Below, piece by piece: positions 1 to 15,000 of a stretch of DNA of 64,000 nt. Origin of the DNA: Mermis nigrescens (taxonomy: Eukaryota > Nematoda > Enoplea > Mermithida > Mermithidae); NCBI GenBank assembly GCA_036768485.1, contig JAVLUZ010000701.1, positions 240,092 through 304,091 of the forward strand. Reading direction: 5' to 3'. The number at the start of each line of letters is the position of its first letter. Positions within the stretch are counted from its first letter, which is position 1. The notes beneath the pieces are model-generated. The model did no database searches and was not told the origin of the DNA. It saw only the letters and a program-made list of their open reading frames with translations. Made by a program: the position numbers and the translations under genes.

Positions 1-291
1 ATATGCTGCAACGATCGATCACTATTCATGTTGACACAGTATCTACATTTATAAATACATATCAGACTCTTAGCTGGACTGCACTGCAGTTATTCATTGT
101 AAAATGACGCATAAAAACGCATAAATGCCGAAATAAAATGTAAATGTTAACTCGATGTATAGAGTTATGAGGATATTTTGATGATCAGATGTGCATAGGA
201 AGGCTTAAAATAGTCTGAACTAGCATTTTTAACCCATTTTCAGAGACAAATGTTGCTGACGTGACAGTACGATTCGGACATATTAAATTCT

Positions 292-402
292 AAAAGTTTT
301 AAGGCTTTGTTATCAGTTAGGCCCGGGGCCTTTTTAGCTGGGCCCGGGCCTGCTCTGACCTGTTTAGCCCGGTCCGGGCCCAGGTACCCCGTCGATCACT
401 GG
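292..402. mobile_element. Terminal fragment of an F-like GC-rich element
   Basis: A GGCCCGGGCC-rich stretch ends in CGTCGATCACTGG, close to the right end of the F element at 15227 (GGTCCGATCACTG). No second end is seen. Confidence 0.35.
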
Positions 403-499
403 TCTGGTCACTAGCCGTTCTGGAGGGGTTAGGTCAAAACTTTCCAAGCCCCCTTCAGAACACATATACAAGTAATAGTAATCAGACAGCCTGCAAATT

Positions 500-785
500 C
501 TGATGCATCAAAAATTTCAGTTTCAGGCGTTTCCAACGATGCTCTATCTTTCCAGAGCGTATAACTATTTTTTTCGATTTCAAAAAAGATCAGAAAAATT
601 CGATTAAATTTAAGAAAATATAGTAAAAAATGAGTATATCGCGACGCGCCGAAAATTTTACACTTTTTAGCCAACAGAGAGCTAAAAATGGTAAAAAAGC
701 ACCTCTTCTGCGAAACTTGGATTTTTTTGAAATCTTGAATTCTGTGGGATAAAATAATTTCCGGGGGCGGGTGCGTAGATAGCAT
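500..785 (-). mobile_element. E-family element, minus orientation
   Basis: Shares gatgctctatc, a CGACGCGCCGAAAA segment and the order of internal blocks with the E copies at 7189, 26035, 49712 and 50398. Ends are not sharp. Confidence 0.5.
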
Positions 786-1258
786 CTCGTGCTAAGTCAG
801 GCTCGCATGCGACACAATCCTAGATGTCGTGAATAAAACTTGTCAATAAAATTATCATATCAAGTCAAGTTTATGGAAACGTGAGCAATTCTAGAATTCG
901 TTGCATTTATGTAAACTGAACGCTTCAAAGTAACGCAATATACATAGTTGTTGACGCTTCACAATTCTAGGGCAATATCTTAAATTTTATTAGGTACTGT
1001 AGCGTTCCCAAAAACTGCTTTTATTTTATTTTGTCTGTCGTACGTCGAAAGTTGCGGTTCGCGGACGAGATTTCGTTATATAAATGCCTTGCTCATAGAA
1101 CATTACGAGTTGCTTCGTGCTAGCCTTATATAGCATTTTTCGTCAACGTCATGGAGAAACCTACGTACATATATATGTAGGTACATATGTAAATAGGTAC
1201 CCATTAGTAGTAAGTAGCTCAGGCATTCATTGCGCAACATCTTTATTTAGCTTAAATA
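786..1258. other. No gene recognised; a TATA-like site
   Basis: AT-rich unique sequence. TATATAAATG near 1077 is followed by a GC-moderate stretch and could be a promoter, but no supported gene starts here. Confidence 0.2.
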
Positions 1259-1829
1259 CAGGGGCGGACTTAAGGAAAGACGGCCGCCCCCCATTGGCCC
1301 AAAATAGTTGGCGATATAAAGAATGGATATGCAGTCTGTAATGATTTTTGGTCGTCAGTGATAATAATTTCTCCAATTTTTCAGGCGCGAAGCGCCGGAT
1401 AATACCTATTAATGCCTTTATTTACTTTCCCGGCGAACTGAAAGTCATTATTTCTCATGCAATAGGTTTTAAATTAATTTCACGAGCAGAAACTGCTATT
1501 TCAGCATATTTCTTCTATTTTCACTCATAACTAAAGAATGTTCGGCGTTTCGCGTCGAAATACACGAAATCGAGCGGTTGATGAAGCTACTAATCATCCT
1601 TCTGCCTGATTTCCTCAAATTTTGTGGCTTTCGCACAAAATTGTCCAAAATTTCAAAATTTTTCGAACAAATGTTGCGTCAAAAGTGATTTTAAATAAAA
1701 GTAGACAACGTAAGATGCCGAAAAACCGCTATTTCGCAAGTGAAAGGCGAATTTTTTGACCTATGTTTGATCGTTTTCGGAAAAGTTGGGGTACCGCCTC
1801 CTCTTTAGAAAATCCTAGATCCGCTGCTG
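1259..1829 (+). mobile_element. B-family element, about 570 bp
   Basis: Left end CAGGGGCGGACTTAAGG, right end TAGATCCGCTGCTG. Contains the hairpin GGCGCGAAGCGCC at 1384-1396. Flanks CTTAAATA and CATAAACG match in five of eight positions, a weak target duplication. Confidence 0.7.
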
Positions 1830-2524
1830 CATAAACGTATTTGGATTCGACATTAATCTGACTTGATCTTTTTTACATCAGAGTCTTATTCATCACAGGT
1901 TTCATATGTGTGTAATTTTTTTATATATGTAGTTATATGCAGGTTTTAAATGTTCCTTATAGGTACCTATCTGCTGCATTTCTGGACGGTCTTATGCGTT
2001 CGTAATATTGTGTTCGTGATATATAATAGAAGCTCTAAGCTGATTGACGTTGACTTATCGAAGTGTTTACTAGGGCAGGCGTGAAATATCGTCATTATTG
2101 TTACTCGCTTGTCTCCTTTTGCATTACGTCGTTCGTTTAATAGGCAATAGATTTTAATTATGCTGTCTTTCTGTATTTCTTGTAATTTTCACGCGTACTT
2201 GCAATAAAATATTTCTGCTCAGTTCAGTTCCATATGTTTTTTAAAATTTAAAAACTTGCGTACATGCATATATTTCTTCCAACGATAAATTACAGCTGTC
2301 TTCTTCATGCCCCTAAAACAAGAATCTGAATAAGGGCCTATTCATATGCCTACCTAATCTATCTATTTCTTTAATCTGAAACCTGTCTAGCTACACTTAT
2401 ATTCGACTAAAGCTTTCGAAAAAGTAGAAAAATGCACATTTAATCGAGCTTAGCGTTTCATCGTCGTTAATTGTGTTAATCGAGCTTAGCGTTTCATTTC
2501 TTGTTCAAAATTCTAGATCAATTT
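1830..2524. other. No gene or clear repeat recognised
   Basis: AT-rich sequence with many TAGGTACCTA-like words. I see no coding potential or element ends. Confidence 0.4.
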
Positions 2525-2835
2525 ATTAGGATAGATACTTTTGTTTAAAATCACTTTTGACGTACATAACATTTTTTCAAGAAATTTTGAAATTTTCGAC
2601 AATTTCGTGCTAAAAATCGTTAAATTTCTTTGATATACCGAAAATCCGGCGCGAAGCGCCCTTAAATTCTAGGAATTTAAGCGAAAAGACGTTGAGAAAC
2701 TTGATTTACTGTTCGATTTGCTGTATTTGAAGTATTTGACGCGGAACGTCGAAAATTTTAAAAAGTCATGCTTGAAAATAGAATAAATTTTGGTCAATGG
2801 CGGCCGTTGTCCAGAAGGATCGGACATCTACCGGA
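2525..2835 (-). mobile_element. Internal fragment of a B-family element
   Basis: Minus-orientation match to the interior of B (tttgacgtacataac through tcaatggcggccg), including hairpin 2648-2660. Both termini are missing. Confidence 0.6.
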
Positions 2836-3009
2836 TATCGTTGTACTGTATACAAGTATAATGTGACGGTTTAACATACTGTGCTGCAAGTGCCATATTT
2901 CATTACCATGTATAGCTACTTTTTGTATTAACTTTTTTGAAGGGCTGCATTAAGGAATATGCAATCAGGCTTCTTGTGACTGTTAAAAGATACTTGTTTT
3001 TAGGCACGG

Positions 3010-6000
3010 ATGGACGTTGATTTAGGTCCAGAAGTTTCTAAGAAGGATTCCTCGTCTAATGCCGATGGCGAAGAGGACATTGCTAGCACATCCGAGGAAC
3101 AAGCGAAAATACGCAAGATTAGCAACGTCGATAAAAAGAATAAATCGCCGGGAATAATTTACCTGAGTTCCATACCATATTTTATGACTGTTAAAAGTAT
3201 TCGGCGTTATTTTTCGCGCTATGGTCCGCTCGATCGAATATTTTTGCAAGTCGAATCAAGGGTTGGAGCATCTGGAAAAAAGGAAAGGCGTTACACGGAG
3301 GGTTGGGTAGAATTTAAGGACAAAAGTTTAGGTAAGATAGAAAACTTTTTTGAATACTAATTACTCTGAAGAATATAACAGTGCGCGTACATCAATAAAT
3401 TTTCTTGGTTACACGCCATAGTCGTGAAATTCTATGCGGCCTTAACTCTTTATCCGTTATCAATACTGTTTAGAACATAGTTGCACAAGGTCAGGGTTGG
3501 CAGGGGGTGAAGTCCCGGAAATCCAAAAACAGTAAATTTAATGTTAACGATTTTTTTGCTGTTTCAATAATCAAAATAGTTAAAATAGCCTTTAAAAATT
3601 TTTTTGTGGTAATTTCGCATGTTTAGTCCACTCTGACTACATTGTATCACTTTAAACACTTTAAAATGTAAAAATTGATCAAGTATGCGTATTTTTTGAA
3701 TAAACACGACATCAGAAACTAATCCGGCGCGAAGCGCTGGAAAAAATTTTGATATTTTTACTGCTTTTAACCTCAAAAAAGGATGCTAAAAGCGTTCCAT
3801 CAGCTCAATATTGCCAGACAGTACTTTTTGGCTGACCCTTCAAGGGAGGGATAAATAACATCTCACCCCCGCCCCCTAAGTGCATGTGTGGTTCAGAGAC
3901 GGTAAATCATTCCGTGACCTTTCTCCCATGCTGTATTGCAATGTCAGTGCCAAATCGAGCACATACTTTATTAATAATAAGTTGTTTGCTAGTACACTTT
4001 ATTTTGTGCGATTAGCCGGAACGATGTATTTATATTGTTAGCTTTTAAAAGATCATTTACTTTGCTTTATATAAGTGACATCAAAAGCTTGCGCATCAGA
4101 TCATTTACGGCATTTGTTGCTCTTCAAATACACAACTTTTTTATTTTTCAGTGTCGCATGAATTAAATTCGTTTTGTCCATAGCTTATATGATTTAGTTC
4201 AATTGATAGCCTACGTAGCTTTGACTGTTGAAATTTAAAATATGCCGTTAAACGTTAGATGTAAAATATTTTTTAGCAATTTAAGCGAATGGACAAAAGA
4301 ATCCCTACGTAATTGTTCCTACTAATACATGTGCATTGGGATTGGTCAGGAAGGGGTCAAGTCTAGAATATTTTCCGGATGATCACACGAGGGCATAGGG
4401 AGGGGTGGAAGGGTGCATTACCCCTCCCTCAGGTTTTGAAAAAAACGGTACTGTAGGATGATTTTGGTGAAAAATGAGTTGCTGTTGGGAAAATTATGAT
4501 CTTATATTGGGAAAATACAACTCAGTGAACAAAAAGTTTAGTCAAACTGATCAGTTTACTGCAAAAGTATTGATTTTTGCATAGCCTTAGACTTTTTGTC
4601 AGTTGTTTGTCTTATAATAGTGAATCATCTGCTTAATGTATTGCTTAAAAAGGGTATTTTTTTCCGAAAAGAATATACAGGGTCGCGCAAATATATATTC
4701 CACATTTTATTTCTCTATTGCTAAAACAGCGTTTATCCACATAACATAAAATTTCACCAGCTTATAGAGGAAACATACAAGGGTTATCATATCAGTTTTA
4801 CATTATCAAAATTGATACTTCAAGTGTATTTCACTTTTGTGTGAACACAATAAGTCCGGAAATTCAAAATAATGCTCGCATTAATGGTGCACATGTTTAT
4901 AGCGTAGTTCGACTTTACGAGTACCATCAATAAAAACGTAAAAAATGCCTATTCTCAATTTTTGAATGTTGAAAGGGTGCGTTTTGTGCACATTGGCATT
5001 TTTCAATTACTAAGAAAAAGTTACGTTACATCAAGTTGAGAAAAATAGCAGGACGAAGCTTGTAAGACGAATCCACGACTCATCCAGTCTTGGCTGACCT
5101 CATCATTCTCCTGACTTAACCTAATGCGATTTTTCTTTGGGATTTATTAGAACTAAAGCATGCGTAATATAATATCTTTATTAAACTTACAGGAATCGAA
5201 AAATCGCATTATTCACGCCTTCATTGAGTTTGCAGTCGAGATTGACTGAAAAGTCTTGCCTGAATATTGCTTCGTTTTTCAAGTCCCGTAAAGCAGTAGT
5301 GATTACATAGAGTGTATTTCTCGCGAAATGTAAAGTTTAACATTGTAGAACTTTGCGAGATGAAGTTAATATGCTCACTCCATAATCTAGTAAACTGGTG
5401 TTATTTGAATAAAAACTGGTAGAGTTATTGAAAAACGAAGTATGGAATAGATACGTCCGCTACACTTATTACAGAATTTAATTAATCTACCTTCTGGCCT
5501 CAAGAATGATAATGTCAATATATAACCTGGTAAAAAGACCTGTTTCTATGTGACCATTTCCGAATTTCGCTTCCCCCTCCTCTGGTCGTCTCTACCTTGC
5601 CCGCTTATCTAGGTGATAATATGGAATTTCGAGTTTTAGTGACCAGTCATACATTATTTTGAGAAGACTTTCAACCCGCCAAAAGTTTTAGATCCGACCT
5701 TCCCACGAAAAAATTTTCTTCCCTTTCCTTAGAATTCGCACTTCTGCAAAAAAATCTTGATTTAAGCATTTTTAGCGATCTTTTAGCATAAAAGTGCCAT
5801 TCTTGACTGAAACTTTTTGATGTTTTTTATCGTCTGGAAAGAAGGCGCATTGGACGTTTTTAACGCGTATCTAATGTTTTTTAGCTTAAAAAAAGAAAAG
5901 GGTTCTTAAGGATAATCTTTTGGCTTAACGCCTCCGGAACTCACATGCTTTGCATATAATGTGTGCACAGTATATGCAGTCATTACTATTTTATGATATT

Positions 6001-9000
6001 GATTATACGTGATTTTGAGGATTCACCCCACTCATAATGCTTGCACTCCTTTCTTTGCAAAAATATTTTCGTCCTTCCCACAGAATTCGAGATTTTGAGA
6101 AAAATTCTTAGAAAACTTCTTGGTTTTAAAGCTCGTAATTAAAGATCTTTTAGGTTAAAAGTTATGATTTTTTCGGCGAGGCATTTCTGAGTATATTTTA
6201 TTAAATTTTTTTTAATTCTTCTATATTTTCTAGAGAATTTTTGAATCTTTATTGGGAAGCTTTCATGTTTAATAGTATAGGAAGAAAGCGTCGTTACAAA
6301 CGCAAAAAGGATGTTATTGACGCTAATTGATCGTTTCTGAAGCTATATAAGGGAATTAAAGAAATTTTTGGCTTAATCCTTTGGAATTCCCATACTGCGC
6401 ATGCTTGTTAGTAACCATACATGATCTTGGGGGTGCCCCACATGTCATTAAAATTGCTACGAATGTAAAAACAGCGGTAAAACTGCGTTATTTCACAGTT
6501 CTCGAGCACTTTTGAATAAAGGTTTCGTTTTTTATTCATGTTTTACCTTCATTTTGCCGCATTTTCCTCAGAAAATTCCATTGCTTAGCAACATGTCAAT
6601 CTTCTACTTTTTCTTCATTCCTATCAATGTGATCAATATTTTGAAATTCCTCATTGTGCTATTGCTCATTTGCATATTCAATCGGTGCACAGGGTGAGAC
6701 TTCATAGGATAGGGTGCTTCACACACACGAATTGGGGATCTGAATTTCCCAGAATCTGAAAGACTCCAAAAGAGATGGATCCCCAAATCGGATATTTGGC
6801 GCTAATTTTTGGCGATTTTATCTTTACTGAACCCCAAAGAATTTCCCCACGCAAATGTCTGATGATGAATTGATTCCGCTTCTTGAACAATATGAATCTA
6901 AATACATAAATTAATAAATAAATAAAATGAATAAATAAATAAATAAATAAATAAGATAAGATAAGATAAATACATTCACGTACGATACAATGGTTTTCCG
7001 ATTACCTTCTTGATTGATTGCAAAATTTGTTTTGGATTCACAAGACGGGCGCTGGCTTGGAAGAAGTACCTTGATTTAGACTAAAATATTTCGACAGTAT
7101 GTCTCTGACTTTTTAACTTTCTGCGGGGATTATTTTATGCCGTCTCACGCTCCCTATGAGCATGTTTGAAGGGTAATTTGCGTGAGATCATACATGATCA
7201 TGGGGGCGGGTCTAGGAGGGAGGGGATTTTATTCTTATAAAAGTTTTCACTCTCCCAGAATTTAGGATTTTCCAAAAAATTCGTATAAAAGTTCTGTTTT
7301 GAGCATTTTTAGCTATTTGTTTGCTCAAAGGAGTCAAGTTTTTGACGCTCCGCGCCCGCCATAGCCTCGTTATTTGACTATATTTTGTTTAACTTAATCG
7401 AAGTTTTCTTATATTGTATAGTACGTTTTAAAGATAGCGCATCGTCAGGAACGCCGAAAAATGATGTTTTTGCCGCATTTCTTATGCTGTACATGTTTTG
7501 GACGATAGGTGCACAGCATGGCTGATCTGAGGGGGTTTAGCCGGTCTGGTGGCGCCAGGAATTGAGTTTTTGGGCTAAAATGACATCAAAAACTGGTGTG
7601 TGCGGTGAAATAGCGTCAAAACTGCGTTATCACACCGTTACTGGTCATTTTGAAGCAGTTTCGAATAAAATTTTCAATTATCATCCGCTTTCCACCTTCA
7701 TTTTGCCATATTTCACCGAGAAAATCTTTCATTTTTCCATCCTGGGGGCAGTGTTTTTTTTTGTACAAGGTCCGTTTGTACATATACAAAGATGGTCCCC
7801 AAAAGTCTTTGTACATTTTGCACATGCAAATTTTTGTGTACTATAATATAGTACAGTAGCGATTTTAGTGTGGTAAAACAGGGTTTTCGATCTTAGGTAG
7901 TGTATTTTAGCTAATTTCTGGGTTTATGACGCTAAAAATTACTAAAAATTATCTGAAAATTGCACGAAGCGCCGAAAAATATTGAAATTTTCTATTCTAA
8001 ATGCAAATTCTGCCATTTTAAAGATATATAGGACAAATAATTTATCAGTTCGGCGCGAAGCGCCGAAAATTTTGGGAATTTTACACCTTTTTACAGTTTT
8101 TGTCCTCCTAAAAATCTTTGTACATTTTGTACACACAAAATTTTTGGGTACAGCAGCGATTTTAGTATCGTAAAAACAGAGTTCTTCGACTTTTCGTAGT
8201 GTGTTTTAGCTAATTTCTGGGTCTCTAAGGGTAAAAATCACTAAGAATCGTCTTAAAACGGCGCCGAAAAATTTGACATTTTTACTTTTGAAATGCAATT
8301 TCTGCCATTATAAAGATATATAGAACACACAATTACTCATTTCGGCGCGAAGCGTCGAAATTTTTCGAATTATAGACCTTTTTTGCAATTTTTGTCTTCC
8401 CAAAAATCTTTGTACATGTACAAAGACGGTCCCGAAAAGTCTTTGTACATCGGGAAAAATCTTTGCCGAATACAAAAAAAAAACCGTGCCTGGGGGTCTA
8501 GACCTTCCCCAACCCCCCCCCCCTTACGTGCATATCTGGTGAGGACTATAGGATTATACTAAAGTTTAACCGAGTTCATCATTCTCTCTCTCTCTCCTTC
8601 ATTCATGCCTTCAGGGTACCTACTTTAGTATTCAAATACGTAACATTTTCAGCGAAACGGATTGCGGCAAGTTTAAACAATACAATGGTCGGCGGAAAAA
8701 GACGCAGCAAATCGTACGAATGTCTGTGGAATATTAAATATCTGAGTGGGTAAGTGTGTAGTGTTGATTTTCAATCTTGAAGTACTAGTTTTGCATTCGC
8801 CTTTTTATTGTAACACTTCATGATTTGGTGTTTCAACGTTTTCCATACATGCAATTTGGAGGGTTCGAGATGATTCTAGCCTCTCTTGTTAACAGTTAAC
8901 AGTCAGTGATTGCTCTGTAATCATTGCAAAAATGAATATGCGTAGAAAACGTCAAAATCGTTTTGAAGTAACGTTTTTCCGAAATTGTTCATTGTTTTCT

Positions 9001-12000
9001 CGTTAATTGTTCATTGTTTTCTCGTAAAGTATATATACACTTTTGTAATTATGCTTTCTGTTCGATGCAAAAAGCAAATCTGGCTATAAAGTCATCATTA
9101 CGTGATCTGATCTTCGAAATTTTTTTTAATGCTGATGAAAATAATCAGATTAATCGACTGAAAATTACTGACACAGAATTTTCGTGTTTCTTAAATTTTA
9201 GTGCGTCTATTAATTTTAGTGCTGTGCATGATAAAACGAATCCATGAGGCGGAAATTATTGGACTTTGGGGAATGCAATATTGTTTTTCTGGAAAAAAAT
9301 CTAAACTGTATGAAAACAGACTAATGATTGTATGGATTTTTCCTCTGAAAAGCCTACGTAAGAACTCAATTATTTGAAGCTTTTTTCAAAATCAAATTCA
9401 AATGTGTGCCTTAGCATTTTTCAAAATTGTCAGAAGAAGAAATATGTAGCGGATGCGATTTACAGCATCCGTATCCCATTTTGATTCACCTTAAGGCGTT
9501 TTTGCCAATAGAATATACTGATATCCTTCAGATATGATTATACTTAAAATTAAAATAAAATTTCTATATAAAATAAAAACGCTGGCACCAAATGATGCGG
9601 ATTCAGAAGAAGCAAAAATCAATAAGCATTCAGATCCTTTCAATTTGGCCCGTTTGAGCTTTCAAAAAATTTTATGCGTGCATAAAGTTCTAGTACAGTG
9701 GAAATAATTTCAATTTTTTTTTTGTTTCGAGTTTGTCAATTTAAAAAAATTTTATTCAATTATTTTGTAAATTTCTCGGAATGCGTAATTGTTAGTCCAC
9801 TGTCAGGTGCAGATATGAGATCTTTAGCTATTTCTTGTTCGATTTCATGCTTGTCCGTGTGCGGTACCTTCTAAATTCGTCCAAAGGGGGTATATAAGTT
9901 GAATAGGTGTATGTCTTGGGAACCTCGTTGGGATAGTTGATAAAAGCTGCATTTTTCGACATTTTTAACATGCTCTATCCATTAAGATTGTAGAATTCGA
10001 ACTTTTGGAAAAAAATTCACCTCTCAGTAGGCTTTGGAAAGTGTCGTTTTTCTGGTAGCACTCAAGGCTAAATTGTGGAAAATGGTCATAAGTAAAGAAA
10101 ATGTGATAAATTTCTAACAGAGATTCAATTTTTCCATTATTCCTTGCATTGTCTTGCATTTAAAAAATTTTTCGCTCGAAGGACGAGCGGCCATCCTTCG
10201 CCTCCTTCAATACGGTGTGACGAAAAAACGTCCTCGGACCAAACATCCGCAATAAAACGTTCCCAACAAAATGTCTCTACGACAAAATGTTCCTCAAGAC
10301 AAAGTGCCCTCGCACATTATTTTTAATCGTTAAATAACCTAGGTAAATAAAACGTAACATGACAAAATATTTGAATTTTTCATTTACCCATAGTTTGCTC
10401 GCTTGTTATTCCTATTTTCCAGATCGCCTAAGGCTGTTTTTTGGCTATTTCTTTCTCTCCAACTTATGCTAATTTAATGCATAAGTACCGTGTAGCATGT
10501 TTATCCTGCCTGCTCAACGCAAAACGAAATTTTTCAACTTTTAATTGTTTTTTCACATTGTTTAGGCGCAATCGGTGCATCGATTTCCATAACAGGCAGT
10601 CTTTCACATCTTTTTTGTTTTAGGTTTGTCTGCACTCTGCAGTAGGTATTGTAGGTACAACATATAACTGATGAAATAAGCAAGAATTTCTTAAATCGGC
10701 TAATCTGTTTTCGTTTGCTTCATGCTTTTTTCAATTTGATTCACTACGATTTTTATTTCGTAATTACTTATTTTATTACTATTCGTTTACTTACTTCCTA
10801 TTTTATTTGTATCTCATTTATATATATTTTCAATTTTTCTCTGATTTGTGTCTTCAATTTCTAATTTAGTATTTATTTTTATTTTTTAGTTCAAACGTGG
10901 CTTTGTTTGTTCCTCTTAATGCCACAAAATAATCGTGATTCACGATATTTCAATAACTTTCGAAAGATAACCCCATTCGAATTCACATCTTATAGGCAAG
11001 GCATTATATAGAACATTTTGTCAAAGTGACGTTTTTACGCGGACGTTTGTCTTGGGGATTCCTGCTGGGGATGTTTTGTCCTGGGGATGCTTAGCTAGGG
11101 ACGTTTTGTTGAAGACGTTTTGCTGAGGACGTTTTGTCGTAGGGACGTTTAACTGGGGTTCTTTGATGGGGACGTCTTGCTAAAGACGTTTTGTCCGTGG
11201 ACGATTAGTCGTGTATACGTAATTTTTTGTATTCGGCAAAAATTTTTCCCGGTGTACAAAGACTTTCCGGGACCGTCTTCGTACATGTACAAAGATTTTC
11301 GGGGAGACAAAAATTGCAAAAAAGGTCAAAAATTTGGAAAAAATTTCAGCGAAATGAGTAATTGTGTGTTCTATAAATCTTTATAATGGCAAAAATTGCA
11401 ATTCAAAAGGAAAAATGTCAAATTTTTTGAAGCGCTGTTTTAAGACGATTCTTAGTGATTTTTGCCCTGAGGGACCCAGACATTAGCTAAAATACACTAT
11501 TAAAAGTCGATTAACTCTGGTTTTACCCCATCTTTGTACATGTACAAACGGACCTTGTACAAAAAACACTGGTCGTGGCCCGTGGGCAATGATCGGACCG
11601 GGGCCGAGGCCTCGGCAAGGCTCGGCGTTTTTGGAGTCTCGGCCTCGGCGCCGAGGGCGAAGCTGAAAAGTGCCGAGGCGCCGAGGGTTAGAATCAAATT
11701 TGAATTAGTTTAATATATCCGTTCAATATTAAATAGTTAGAATGCATCTGCAGTACACAGGCTGTTTTTTACCTATTGGCTTTTCTTATGGTTTTAACTA
11801 AGTGCGTACTTAGTTACATAAGTTACATACAGCAAAGTGCTTACTAATATACATATGATGACTAAGTTTTAATTCTCATGCTCGTTACATGGATCGGAAA
11901 GTACAGTGCTGTTTCCGTCATATTACTTACCACACCAGAATTGGATGACCAGGGGCGGATTTAAGAAGGGCGGGGGCGGCCGCTCCCTCTATTGGCCAAA

Positions 12001-15000
12001 AATATTTGGCGAGATAAAGAATGGATGTGCAATTTGCAATGATTTTTGGCCGTCAGTGACCATCATTTCTTAAATTTTTCCGGCGCTACGCGCCGGATGA
12101 TACCTATTAATGACATTTATTTACCATCTTGGCGACCTGGAAGCCATTTTCTGTTCATATAGGTTTCGAAACAATTTTAACAGCAGAAACAGCTATTTTT
12201 GCACAGTTTTCTTCTATTTTCAATTAAAAATTTCGATGTTTCGCATCAAATGCTATAAATACAGGAAATCAAGAAGTAAATCATGCTTCTAGACGTCTAT
12301 CCGCCTTGATTCCACAAATTTTCCGGCGCTTCGCGCCAGATTTTTGTTAAAGTCAAAGAAATTTAATGATTTTTTCGCACAAAATTGTCGGAATTTAAAA
12401 TTTTTAGAAAAAATATTGCGTCAAAAGTGATTTTATGTAAAAGTATACAATGTAAAACAACGAAAAAACGCTATTTCGCGCGTTAAGGGCAAATTTTCGG
12501 ACCTATTTTTGACTGTTTTTGGACAAGTTGGGATACGGCCACCCCTTAGGAAAATCCTAGATCCTCCTCTGTGGATGACTGAAAAAGCGTGTTTAAACAT
12601 GCATTACTGCAAAAGCGAGCACAACAATGGCTGCAATTCTGTTTTTACATAGCTTATTTCGTTTGTTCGTTTATTTCTTCGACACTGTTTTCTAATTTAT
12701 AGTAAAAAACTTTTTAACTGCTTGTTCAGCCATATTTTTTATTAACTTTTCCAAGTCTTCAACGGCAACTTGTTAAATTAAAGATGCTTTCATGCTGCTG
12801 ACTTTATTCAATAAATCCTCCAAACATTTAATCTACTATTATTGAAAATAAGAATGATTGTTTGACATATTATGCGTTTCGATTTCATTTTCATTAAAAT
12901 ACTTGTATGTAAATTGACTATGCATGAAATTTTTGTTCTCTGAAGTTGTGTTCTCTCAGTCATTGTTCTTTACTTCAGCGATTCGATTTTACTATACTCG
13001 TATTTCATAATGTCGATTGTATCAAATGTTCAGAAACCCCTTTTTGTAAAGCACAATCTCAAAGCAGTTGGTTATAATAGTGTGACTCTAAAAAATCTGA
13101 TAAAGGACGACGACGACGACGATGACGCGATAGCACAACAAGGCGGATTATATGAGGCTTATTTTATTTATTACTCGAGTACCCGGGTAGAAAATAATTC
13201 TACTACCCGGGTACCAGAATACCCTAATAGAAAATGGAAAATTAGCACTGCAGTTATGCAATAAGTGCTAAGAATTGAATTAGAAACCTAGAAACATTGC
13301 TCCTGAAGTGCGATTGAATCACAATGTAAATGTGATTTGATATAATCAATCTTAAAATGTTGAATAAGTGAGTCTGTTAATCTTTTGTATTGCCACAATA
13401 TATCGCGCATACAGTCTACGCGAATTCCATTATTCAGCTCTTTATTTACATTATTTCGTTTGTGCCGAATTCTTATTCTCTATTGTAAACAAATTTAAAC
13501 AAGAAATTATCAGCTCGCGACGCTTTTTTCTAATGCATTTACTTTTGTGACCATTATTCTGACAGGAAGGGCGAACCCCAAATTTTCCTAATCATGTCTA
13601 AAATTGTCCAAAAAATCGATCCATTATGCTGAAAGTAGCGGTTTTTTGCCGACTTTTGATAAACAATCATTTTTGATCTAAAGAAATAATACAGATTCTA
13701 CAAAATTCCCTTCGAAAAACGAAAAAGAATCACAAGAAAATTCGGCGAAAAGCACTGAAAAAATACTCGAGAAAACAAATGAGAACTAAAGAATCCTTCT
13801 TCTGTATATAAGCAAGCGCGAATTTAGAGTGGGGCAGGGGGCGGCCGCCTTCCCCCATTCTGCCGTCAAAAAATAGTTGAGCGCAATAGAGAATATTGTG
13901 AATTTTTAGATGGTTTTAGCCATTTTTTGGCATAGTTTTTCAAAATTTTCCGGCGCTTTGCGCCGGATCGTACTCATTGATCACATTTAATTACCTTCTT
14001 GGCACTTGAAAAAATCATATTTTTACGTCGAATGAGTAGTTTACGAGCAGAACAAAGATTTTTTCGTTCCTACAAAGACTTCTCGAGCATTTTTTGGCGC
14101 TTTAAGCCTATGTATGCACGAATTTTTCGCACTTTTGTCGAAAACTTTCGGAATTTTTCACTTTTTTAGGATCGCAAATGATTCTGTCTATCAATATGCA
14201 GCCAAAAACCGCTACTTCAAGCATAATGGAGGGATTTTATGGACATTTATTAACACTAATAAGAAAATTTAAGGTTCCCTGCCTTAAAATCCTGGATCCG
14301 CCACTGTACATAAACTACTCTTCTAATGCAAAGATTAAGTTCATAGCCGTGCTTAGGGGGTGCATTTACTTTTGTGAAATGTGACTTGTCTTCATCATCG
14401 GATGAATCGGAAGAAGCGGCTGAAATGCTGCAAGCAGATGTTACAGTCTCAGTCGCCATTGACAGTGAGATGATTAGAAATATGAAAATTTCTTTTGCCC
14501 AATATGCATATCATGTAGGATGGTAAAACAAATATATCCTCACTGATGATTATATATGAAAAATCTTCATCTGATTGTTATGGATTTTCACTGAAATTAA
14601 AGCACCTAGCAACTTAATTTGTTCCAGGCTCTTGATTAGATTAATACAGAAAAATGACAAAGAGGCAATTTACTGCATATAGTATACCATATCTCTAGAT
14701 TACTTCACAATTTTTCGCTTTGAATTATGAAAATGACTTAAATTTCATTAAATGCATACGGATTCTTCAGATTAAAGCCTGGATTTTTAATGTTGCATTA
14801 ATTTTTCAATAATTTTACTGCTTAGATATCACTTTGCCCTAGATCTCACTGTCAACCGTAAATAAATGATGTTCACTGCATTCTCTTCCATCTAGGGTTC
14901 TACCCGGGTATACCCGGGTAATGAAATAGCCGGGTACCCGGGTAGTAAAATTTGCAAAGTGTGCAGCACTATGAATTATCTACTTCATCAGATTAGAATA

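Noticed and set aside
4677..4705. Mariner terminus TACAGGGTCGCGCAAA
   Set aside because: No inverted partner or TA duplication found within reach; left as unassigned.
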